A DNA stretch of 47,641 nucleotides from Conidiobolus incongruus B7586 (lineage: Eukaryota > Entomophthoromycota > Entomophthoromycetes > Entomophthorales > Conidiobolaceae). The stretch is from positions 1 to 47,641 of the forward strand of contig JNEM01016146.1 of assembly GCA_000697335.1 (NCBI GenBank), read 5' to 3'. The position numbers were made by a program, and so were the translations under genes. Of the stretch, positions 22,230-31,669 are shown in pieces (within the stretch, counting starts at the first letter, position 1; the number at the start of each line of letters is the position of its first letter). The notes under the pieces were generated by a model. The model was given only the letters and a program-made list of their open reading frames with translations. It searched no databases and was not told the DNA's origin.

Positions 22230-25200
22230 ATGGATGACTATTCAATTCCATACATCCAACACGTCTTACCACTCGTATCCCTAATAGGCTTGGATCCCGA
22301 TATCGATCCCAAATCCACAACCAATCCGTCATACACGGCTCAAAAGGTGGACGTCACTAAAAAAATCATCGAAGCTTGGGGTGTTGATGATGGACCTGCA
22401 CTGTGGCATCTTTCTGCAATTCCAAATACAGCACCATTGACTTCCAATTCGGGCATTTTGCAACATTGTAGGGAGAAATTTTTCGAGAAAGGCGGCCAAG
22501 CTATTCAGAAGGGTACTCATAATTTGTTCAAAGTTATTACTCAGCCCAAAGTAAATTAATTAATTTAGTACGTTTTTTAGTTTTTTTATTGAATATAATT
22601 TAGGTTATATTACCCACTAAAAAAACCAGTCAATCTCCTGGAACTTCTTCGTCACTCTCCCCTAACAACCAGGCGTCTCCCCTATTTCCAGACGGCGTTA
22701 TGACACCGTTGTGGTGCTCCAAGCACCAGAACGAGTCGCCAGCAGTGTATATTATGTTCTTCGATTTGTGGAAATTCGACCAGGGTAATGACCAAACCGA
22801 CGAGAATAAATTGCACCATATCTTAAATCAGAGTTCGGTTCAGAATACTGTGAGGGAGAAGGATAGTGCGCTAGCAATGACTATTTCCGAATACAGGTAT
22901 TATTACAATTATACTTTGAAGTTAATTATATTGATATTCAGTTGATTTCAGAAAATCTATGAATGAAAGAGGCATCAAACTTATTGCAATATTTTGGAAC
23001 TTAAACAACCAAGGTAAACTATAAAATTATTCCAATATTAAAAATTTCCTAATATTTTATTATGTAAAGATGATTTCGTTGAGGATAGATTATTACATAT
23101 TAGAAGAACTTCCGGTTTAGATCCTAAAACAGGATTCTTTATTTTAGACGACGAAGCTGCTAGGAGACTTCCAGAATTTATTCACAGGTTTTGATCATAT
23201 CAACATATTCACATCGTTACATTCACTAACCAGCAATTAGTATTCAAAAATCCATGGCTGAATCGTGTATGAATTACTATCGCGAAAGGTACAAAATAGT
23301 TAAGAAGAAGTACTCGCGCCTGAATCACTTACCTAGTCCCCTCCCCGAGAATGGTTTATCTATATTGGGATGGGCCGCTCGCTACGAATTTAAATTGGCG
23401 ACCTTTGCGGCATTTCGGCAGGATTTTGAATTAGCTGTCAAGTAATTTGATCATGTTATTCAGTGGACTCTGATTAATTAAGTTTTTAGACATTACGAAA
23501 GTTGTTATTTCAGTTTAATAGAAATGTTAATTAAATTGGAGTTGAGTACGTCTAAGAAAGAGAGGTGGATGGAAATTTTAGCATTTTTGGATTGTTTGAG
23601 TTTGAACGTAACTTTATTCCATAAACTATCTATTATTGTTTTTATTTATTTGATCTAGATTAATCGTTTAATGCTATATTTGGAATCTCCTCAATTGTCT
23701 TTAATTCAGCTGAGGAGACATTTATTCTATGGGAAGTCACTAAGATTGTCCAAAGTGAGTGGCTTGGGATTGCCTGATCACCGATATTCCGAATGGGAAT
23801 ACTCTCAGTAATTTAATTCTACCATTCTATAGTTATATTATTGATATAGTTTCTTAGATATTTCGCATTTGCCGAACTACTTGATTGCGGTATCAAATTC
23901 GGAGTGAAATTCAATCCTATCAACTTGAGTGCATCGTCCCAATCCCAGTACAAAACCATCGCAATGACATCTAATTTACTATTACACGGATCTCCCGTTA
24001 AGAACAGAATTGGAGAAACTAAAATCACAACGCACTCGGGTTCCTCTTTTCAATTTTCTTCCGAGACTACGAATATTTCACCCAATAACTCAAATGTTTT
24101 CCAGTATGATGATGTGAATCCAATTTCGATAGTTCAACATCCTGGTTACTATTATTATCAAGCTGCTGAGTGTTTGATTAATCGGATATGTCAACGTAAG
24201 GCCTATCTTGAAGAGGTGAATTTTCAATTAATTTCAATATATTTCATAATCTAATAATTATTTAGCAAAATACCAGTCAAGATCAAAATTCAGAAAAAGA
24301 AACTGAGGAAGAATCAGCCAAAACCACAACCACCATCATTGAAGTATTATCCAAAAGTTATGAACAGTTCAAAAAATATCGTGGTCATCGTATGACTTTA
24401 TTAGTTGCTTCCAAAATTGCTGAAACTTATTTAAATTCTGGGAAACATGATTTAGCTTCCAAGTAATTAACTTAAAACTTTCCATAACAATTTATAACTA
24501 ATGTTGAAATTAGATTTTACGAAAGAATAGCTAAAAGCTACCGTAAAGAATCTTGGCCCAATTTATTACAAACCGTATTATTAAACTTGTTAACTTGCGC
24601 TAAAAATATGGAGAATTCGGCGGAGTGGTTCTTACTCAATTCATTCGAATTGTTGTCGCCTAATTTTGCGTTAAACGACGATCAGCACCAAAACATCGTC
24701 AGAGGGATTAGTGAGAAGTTGAATGTAATCCTATTTGTATAGTATTTGATGATATTTAAATGCTAACTTCATGTTTAGGAATCCGCCATACAACCAAGTT
24801 CTGAAACATCCAATTCTATTCCCAAGACTGTAGTAATCGATATCGACAATCCCAAATCGTCATTCATCTACTTCAACGCCATATTCGATCCCAGCCCAAG
24901 CGACACGCATTTGGGCGTCAAACTTCAACTACAAATCAGCGTGGCTAAGAGTCACACTGACGATAGCTTCAATTTAAATTTCATTAAAGTGTCATTCAAA
25001 GACTCTCAATTCGATTTTCAGTTCCAGCATGATGATACTGTTTTGGTTAAAGCTATAGATTCCAGTTTGAATGGCGACCAAGTTTGTTTCATTCAGCATC
25101 CATACGAAGACACCGATAATGAATCAAATAATTACGAAGATAATACGCTACGTATCATTCCAACTAATTTGGAATTGAATTGGAAGGGATGTATCAAGGT

Positions 25201-27213
25201 TTTGGAGACTACTTTACTTCCTGGTGATGCCGAATTCCTAGAGGTAGATTAATATATTACATATAAAATTCCTAATTAATTGGATATAGGTTACATCGAT
25301 TCATGGATCCATATCCAATGCCAACTATCAAATCATTTTCAAACAAAAGTTACCAGACGTCAACCTTTCAGGGTCTTCCAAGTTGAGTGGGTTAAACGAT
25401 CAAGTGCAGTATTCGGCGTTAGACGCTCAGCAGAGTGGTTCAAATGCTTTGGGTTTGGGTGGTAGTCCATCTAAGTGGTTGTCTCATTCCGAGGGTAATT
25501 TTAAACAATATAATAATATTTTTCAAATATTCATTTTTTAGATCAAGGTCTCAAATTTTATAAAACTAGAGTTTTTGGAACTTGTCACACTATCAAGTAA
25601 CTTCAGCAATTCCTCAACTGTAATTTTGGCTAATTTCACTTTAGGATTCAGAAGCCAGTATCCTTACTAAAATTGGAAATTTTACCTCCTACTCAATGTC
25701 TTTTGGATGAAGCCAATAATTCAACGATTAAAATTACCAATGAACATAAGGAAGAGATTAAAGTTGAATTGTATATCAGTATTTTGAATCCTAGTCCAGG
25801 TACTTATATTTGCGTTAATAAGTAATCAGTTATTCATTTGATTTGTAGATGATAAACTTTTAGACAGCGATCAGTCCGAAATGATCTCCAAAGATTTGAT
25901 TAAATTTAATATTGAATCAATCCAGCCTAGCGAATCTTATGAGCAGAATTTCAATTTTGTGTTTAGAGAATTCGAAGGTGAGAGACAATTGTCAGCAACC
26001 GTAAGTATAATCTTTATATTAAATAATGCATATACATGATAATGTTATTTAGGTTATCTATCATAAACTAAATAATTCGTCATCAATAAAATTACAAGTG
26101 GAACAGTCATGCATATTTAATATTTCTAAGCCTTTCAATCTCGAGTTTCAATTCTTGCCACAATTTGGGATCAAACCATACATTCACAACGAATCAACTG
26201 ATGGCAATATTGACACAATAATCAAATCCATTGCACCTAATCTGAATATAGTCAGGGAGTATCTGATACTTGCAAACATCTCTGGGACTCAAGAAATCGA
26301 CATTGAAATTGAAGAAATTCAATGGATTGAACAAGTAATACATCGTTTTAACATACAGATACAAAGCTTAACTATTTTTTAGAATGAAAGAATTGTCCAT
26401 GACAGATATTCGATTGAAATGGTTGAACATGGAAGCTATCTAAAGAAACAAGGTAAAAATCTAGCATTTAATATATTAATCTATTATTGATTATATTTAG
26501 TGCTTAAATCCAATTTCCCATTCTCCATGCAAAATTTGATTAAGCTTCAATTGAAACATCCTGCTCTGGATTTTGACCCCGTTTCCAATAACCATTCAAA
26601 GGGTGAAGAGCCTGGTAATAGAGGTTGGAAAATTGATTTTAAGAAATTGACAATTATTTGGAGGAGGTAATTTCAATCAACGTATTTTTAAGGAATATAT
26701 TAATTTGATAATAGAGCTGATTTTAAAGATAAAGTACCCAATTTCACCAATATTAACATCCCACCACTGTTTATACCCAATTATAAGATTGAAGTGAATA
26801 TAGGTAATTGCCTTAGATCAAAAAATTATTTTATTTTTAACGACAAATTAGATCTACCCAATCAAGCATTCGAAAACCAACCCTTCTCCATCAAGTACCA
26901 GATCCAAAACCTCACAAGTTTTACACAAGAGCTGTCGGCATCCTTCGACTTCAACAGCATTCCCTTAGTGTTCTCGGGATACAAGACCAAATCACTGCTG
27001 TGTCTGCCCTACTCCAAAAATGTCCTGTATGTCACCTGCCATCCACTGACGTATGGCCGCATCTTCCTGCCACAACTCATCCTTGAGGAAGGCAAAACCC
27101 ATAATCAAAACGGAGGCAATAGCCAAATGGACTTGGATGTGAGTAGGGATATCGACTGGGGGTGGGATCAGAAGACTACGTATTTGATGATATTACCAGA
27201 TCATACTTCATAA
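22230..27213 (+). CDS. TRAPPC11: TRAPP complex subunit 11 (foie gras/gryzun domains)
   Basis: About nineteen exons, first at 22230-22550 and last at 26715-27213, join to one frame of 1361 residues, or 1345 if a further 48-base intron (26804-26851) is removed. The foie-gras domain is clear: LGWAARYEFKLATFAAFRQD followed by AVKHYESCYFSL, and the signature HPGYYYYQAAEC at residue about 515. The C-terminal gryzun part has FSIKYQIQNLTSF, FVFSG-like LVFSGYK, and a beta-rich tail ending YLMILPD. TRAPPC11 is part of the metazoan-type TRAPPIII tethering complex, a Rab1/Ypt1 activator acting in ER-to-Golgi traffic and autophagy. It is absent from Saccharomyces but known in filamentous fungi. Introns are short (about 40-65 bases). 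Its 3' end faces the next gene with 91 bases between stops. Confidence 0.9.
26804..26851 (+). other. Possible 48-base in-frame intron in TRAPPC11
   Basis: The stretch starts GTAATT and ends AAATTAG, contains TTTTTAAC as a plausible branch sequence, is a multiple of three long and has no in-frame stop. Removing it joins YKIEVNI to DLPNQAFENQPFSIKY, which gives a smoother gryzun-type strand than the retained reading. Its size matches the other introns of the gene. Confidence 0.6.
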
Positions 27214-27304
27214 ATTGATTAAAACAATATTATTCATTATTTAAATCAATAAAAAACTCGTCTACAATTAACAATTTTTTATTATTTTAATATAATTTGA
27301 AATC

Positions 27305-27791
27305 CTACTGAGCCAAAGTATTCAATCTCAATTTAACGGACTTTGGCAAAAATCTAGACCACGTCTTAAGAATCATAAACGTAAAAAATTGACGTTTGCC
27401 AGCTAACGTCCCCAAAGCAAACAACATCGCAGAATATGTCGGTAGGCCGAAGAATATGTAGCCGAGGCGATAGCTCCAAGGACCTTCCTTTAAACTTGCT
27501 AAATTTAGGATCAGTTATAATTATATTATTGATATTATTAAAGCGAATTGAATTACCTTTTTCACTGAACATAGACTTGAGTAAAGGTCGCGTTATTAGT
27601 AAGGAACTGGAGCCAGTTACGGCGAACACTGTCATAACAATAACCACGTCTTTAAACCAGGGGATACTCTTCGGAGGGTGTTGTGACACTCTGCTCCAAA
27701 ACGATGTGGAAAATGGAGATTTTGAATAGATTTGATGTCTTTGGGAATTGTTAATTAAAGTGGGATTGAATCGAATTGATGTTCTAATCAT
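27305..27791 (-). CDS. Small probable mitochondrial inner-membrane protein of unknown function
   Basis: Two exons (27557-27791 and 27305-27498) give 142 residues. The N-terminus is rich in Arg, Ser, Asn and lacks acids for about 50 residues, as in a mitochondrial presequence (MIRTSIRFNPTLINNSQRHQ). One membrane segment follows at VVIVMTVFAVTGSSSLLI. After the splice comes LKEGPWSYRLGYIFFGLPTY, then SAMLFALGTLAGKRQFF, a second membrane segment. The WSYRLGY...P.Y...GTL.G..FF pattern recalls a widespread domain of unknown function (DUF6787-like), seen in fungal mitochondrial proteins; that name is from memory and unsure. Its 3' end is tail to tail with TRAPPC11, and its start is head to head with SSU72, 306 bases apart. 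Confidence 0.7.
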
Positions 27792-28097
27792 CTTGGTAGA
27801 ATTTTGGAATACTTTAAATTTTGAATAATTATCAATTAATACTATTTTTAATATTTATATATTTTTTTAAAATTTAAAAATAAGCAATAAAAAATAATTA
27901 AAATTAAATTTAAATTAATATAAATTATGATATCGTTAATTAATCTATTATTAATATCCACTGACTTTTGATGGAGTTGTGGGTGTTGAAAAAGATTCCC
28001 ACAAATTTTTTATTGAATTGAATATGGATTAATAGATGTGTAAGTTTGTGAGGTTATTTATATTTGTAGTGTATATACATTACTTTAATTGTTAGGA
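27792..28097. promoter_or_regulatory. Bidirectional promoter region, mitochondrial protein gene and SSU72
   Basis: The two start codons lie 306 bases apart and face away from each other. The left two thirds are A/T-rich. At about 27960-28015 there is a more mixed stretch (TGACTTTTGATGGAGTTGTG and following) that could carry regulator sites; none is identified. Confidence 0.5.
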
Positions 28098-28902
28098 ATG
28101 TCATCAGTATCAAAGAAGAAATTTGCGGTGGTATGCTCGAGTAATCAAAATAGAAGTATGGAAGCTCATAATGAGTTACAGTAAATATCACTTAATTTAT
28201 TCAATAATCACTTTTGATTTACAAATTATTTAGAAAGAGAGGTTTCTATGTCGACAGTTACGGAACTGGAAATTCGGTACGTTTACCGGGACCCGATCCC
28301 TACACTCCCAATATTTATCCATTTGGAACTCCCTATGAAGTCATGTATCAAGATTTGATGAATAAAAATCCCCAACTGTATTATATAATCAATATATATT
28401 AAAATATTATATTAATGTTATTGGGTAGATACACTGCGAATAAACTCTTGCCAATGTTGGAGAGGAATAAGCAAGTGAAGAGGGCACCTGAAAGATTTCA
28501 GGATAATTTTAACAGCTATTATGATGTGATTTTTACTTGTGAAGAGAGGTGTTTTGATATCGTTTGTGAGGGTAATTCATACAATTTGTAATTTAGCTCG
28601 AGTATTTGATTTTTGTGATTCATAGATTTGGTTAATCGAGGAGCTAGACGCAATCGTCCTGTTCATATTATTAATGTCGATATTAAAGATACTCACGAAC
28701 ATGCTGTCAAAGGTGGTCAATCTATAGTTGAAATGTGTATGCAGGTACTATCACTAAACATATATTATTTAAACCTTCACTAATACCAAATTTTTTATAG
28801 ATATCCAAATTAAAAGATTTCCACCAAGAATTACCAGGCATGGTAGAATTCTTTGAAGATAAGGGACCTCATCCCCTATTGTATACTCTGAGTTATTATT
28901 AA
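28098..28902 (+). CDS. SSU72: RNA polymerase II CTD phosphatase Ssu72
   Basis: Five exons (28098-28180, 28234-28377, 28429-28571, 28626-28744, 28801-28902) give 196 residues, the standard Ssu72 length. The active-site loop is Cys13-SSNQN-Arg19-Ser, the CX5R signature of low-molecular-weight phosphatase relatives. Downstream are YGTGNSVRLPGP, the TCEERCFD block, and INVDIKDTHEHA, which carries the general-acid aspartate. The C-terminus closes with the usual LPGMVEFFEDK. Ssu72 removes phosphate from Ser5 and Ser7 of the polymerase II tail and is a core member of the cleavage and polyadenylation factor in the nucleus. All key residues are present. A possible PP1 inhibitor gene (YPI1) sits tail to tail with it. 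Confidence 0.96.
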
Positions 28903-29351
28903 TTGTATTTTACATTTGCTGGATAATGGATATTATTTAATTAATATAGGTTATAATTGAAATAAATTGAAAATTCTGTATATTAATAATTGATATTAAA
29001 TATAAAACTATTTTTTGGAACGCTTATTTCTGATGTTTTATAAAATAATATTGACAGTAAAATGTTTAATTTTTCATTTGAATTAATATTAATAAGAGTT
29101 GATAATTTTCATTTGAAACTAGATAATGGCAATACTATCTTTGGTTGAGTGTTGTTATTTGTTAAAAACTATACCATTTTATATTATACTAAACGATATA
29201 TTGATAGCATAATCAACTGACTTCTGATAAAAAATCTCATTAATATATATATTTGGCAAAATTTTTATATTTATAATAACAATATTTTACATAGAAAATA
29301 AAACAAATATTTTTGATAATTAGGAATAAGATCTCTAATATACAATATATA
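28903..29351. other. Convergent spacer between SSU72 and YPI1
   Basis: Should contain both 3' ends. A/T-rich with no other feature. Confidence 0.5.
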
Positions 29352-29877
29352 CTAATGAGAGTGGTGACAATTATTGTGACAAGCTAAATAAAAAATTAGT
29401 AACAAGACATTAAAAAATAAATAATAATTTTACATTTTGGTTTATATCTTGGAGCTCTCTCATAAGCATTAGGACTACCAATATTTCTACCTCGATACGT
29501 CTGTTCGTTAGAACTATCGTCACTGTCGGTTTCGTCGCTATCCGACTCGCCAACGGGTCGGGGTTTGTGATAAATACAGCAAACTAAATCCAATTAATAT
29601 AAATAATCTAAAAAAGTAAAAATGTTTTAAAATTACTCTTTGACTTCTTTTTCCCCATCCCTTCATTATCAATGACATTTTCGTCCCAACGAATTCTCCT
29701 GCTCTCGCTAGTATCGAGAGCTCCCGTCAAATGAATTCTACCAACTGGGGAAGCTGGATTATCAGAGTTGTCAGGATTACTAGAACCTTCAAATTCCGAA
29801 AAATTCTCAGTTATTGTTAAAGTTCTCGATCCGTGCCTGGCTGACTCTTGATAATTACTATTTCTTAATTGGCTCAT
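29352..29877 (-). CDS. YPI1: Type 1 protein phosphatase inhibitor, Ypi1/PPP1R11 family
   Basis: Three exons (29637-29877, 29434-29583, 29352-29383) give 140 residues. The hallmark is RRIRWDENVIDNEGMGKKKSK (residues 60-80; RIRW at 61-64 is the RVxW-type PP1-docking motif), followed after the first splice by CCIYHKPRPVGES. An acidic serine tract (SDSDETDSDDSS) follows. The last exon is only 32 bases. It supplies a Cys/His tail, CHNNCHHSH, like that of PPP1R11; reading through the intron would instead give KIIIYFLMSCY. Ypi1/inhibitor-3 binds PP1 (Glc7) in the nucleus and controls its activity and localisation. The protein is expected to be largely disordered. Confidence 0.93.
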
Positions 29878-30883
29878 TATTTTTTTTGTTATAGAGTATT
29901 ATATTATTATTAAGTTATAATTTTTATCAATAAATTCAAATTTAATAAAGAGAGAAGAAATGGATTGATATTGTATTTAAATATGGTAATGATTTCATAA
30001 TTTTCTTCAATTTCCTAATTTAGTAATGTTGTGCATTTTTTAATGAATTGACCTTTGAATGTTAATTTTTAGCTTTTAAAATTAGATTGTATTTATATTA
30101 ATATTAAACAAAAAATGCGTGGCTAATAATATATATAGATGAATTATCAACAATTATAATTTGCTACAAAATTTTAATAACATTTTTAATCTTCTAAAAA
30201 TTCAGTATATAGATGTTACCAATCATTTTTCTTGTTTGATTCAGTTATAAGGTTATTTTGATTTTTATGATATTAATATTTAAACTTGATTTTACTAAAT
30301 TGTATATTAATAAATTTCTTATTTATTCCTTGTGATTAAATATCCAAGTTTATAGACAATTAAATAATATAATCTATATCATGTATATCCTCTCCAGTCT
30401 TATTCTAAATGAACTAGTTAATAATCGAAGATTTAAAACTAAAAATTTCAGTATTGTTCGGCCATATATTGATATTTTGAATTTATTTACATAAGTCCAA
30501 GTGGACTTATATTTGCCAAACAGGTTTATTTTATTATTAATATTACTTAAGGATAATAAAGCTATAGCAAATATTTTTTTAATTATAAATTGAAAAACTA
30601 AAATTTGATCGTAATTCGAAAAGTTATGATATAAATAGTATTTTTTATTAGCTTAAAGTTTTGATTGATTGATTCAATTTTTTATAATTAGTAAATGCTT
30701 ATATAAAATGGTTAATATTATTAATAATATACTAATAAATAAACAAATAAAATTAATACTGATATCATTTAAATATATTTTGTATTGAATATTAAATTGA
30801 AAATATGGAGTGTATAATTAGCTTAAACAAACCAAATTAATCAATCAAACTTCAGTATGATAAAATAACGTTGAATGCATTAA
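29878..30883. other. AT-rich spacer upstream of YPI1
   Basis: Contains the YPI1 promoter at its left end and the 3' end of the cysteine-rich orphan gene at its right. No gene or repeat is recognised between. Confidence 0.5.
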
Positions 30884-31669
30884 TTAATGATTTTCAGGTT
30901 TAACGATTTTTGTTTCTGTATCCAAATAATTAAAGGTTCTCTTAATACCACAATAAGTTCCCGGATCATAATATTCAACACGACTACATTGTTTTTGAAT
31001 ACTCAATGCGAACCCCTGATCTTCATTCAAATCCTCCCGAATAGTTGCTGTACACAACGCAATTTTAGCAGCTTGGTTAGCGTAGTAATACATACCCAAA
31101 GGAAAATGAAACTGGCCATGTGCCATTCCACTCAGAGGATCTCCCTGTTTTCTGCCACAAACACAACAATCAAACTTCGAATCACAATATTCTTTACATC
31201 TCTCATAGCATTCTTGAGACAAAAATGTATTATCGTCAATTTTCAAAAAGGAGGGACTAGTTTCAGCGCAATAAACCTTCCTGAATCTCCCAATCAAGAT
31301 GGGGTACTTATCCTCCTGTTGGTTGTTAAAACACTTGTGATTTTCGCAGAATTTGACTACGTTGTCGGATGGATTATCACTATGGATAAAACATGAATTC
31401 TTTCTTAGGGTTGTGATGATATAGGCGAAATTCGTGTTGCGATTGATCGGTATCATCACGTCGCAGTCCGAGTTTTTTACGTCGTAGCTCTTGGGACTGT
31501 GGTAGGAAACCATGAATACGAACCGCTCGAAATATAGAGCTAGAAGGAATATAGCGATGTATAATAATTTATTCTTGATTCTTATGAGTACAAATGAGAG
31601 AGCTAAGCCATAGAATGCAATGACTTTAAGCGTTAAAGGAATATTCAGATTGGAATAATCTAGATGCAT
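30884..31669 (-). CDS. Cysteine-rich orphan membrane protein
   Basis: Single exon, 261 residues, family not recognised. Two hydrophobic stretches stand near the N-terminus: about residues 12-30 (LKVIAFYGLALSFVLI) and 34-52 (LLYIAIFLLALYF). The remaining 200 residues have fourteen cysteines, including a dense cluster ECYERCKEYCDSKFDCCVCG at about residues 152-171, and many aromatic residues. This looks like a disulfide-rich domain held outside the cell or in the ER lumen by a double-spanning anchor, though a zinc-binding cytosolic domain cannot be excluded. G+C content is far above the flanks and there are no stops over 786 bases, so it is very likely real. It may be a lineage-specific surface or secreted protein. 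Confidence 0.72.
   Translation of the reverse strand: MHLDYSNLNIPLTLKVIAFYGLALSFVLIRIKNKLLYIAIFLLALYFERFVFMVSYHSPKSYDVKNSDCDVMIPINRNTNFAYIITTLRKNSCFIHSDNPSDNVVKFCENHKCFNNQQEDKYPILIGRFRKVYCAETSPSFLKIDDNTFLSQECYERCKEYCDSKFDCCVCGRKQGDPLSGMAHGQFHFPLGMYYYANQAAKIALCTATIREDLNEDQGFALSIQKQCSRVEYYDPGTYCGIKRTFNYLDTETKIVKPENH

Noticed and set aside
30887-31396. 169-residue plus-strand frame opposite the cysteine-rich orphan
   Set aside because: The minus-strand frame is longer, complete from ATG to stop and has membrane segments and a cysteine pattern; this one looks like its shadow.
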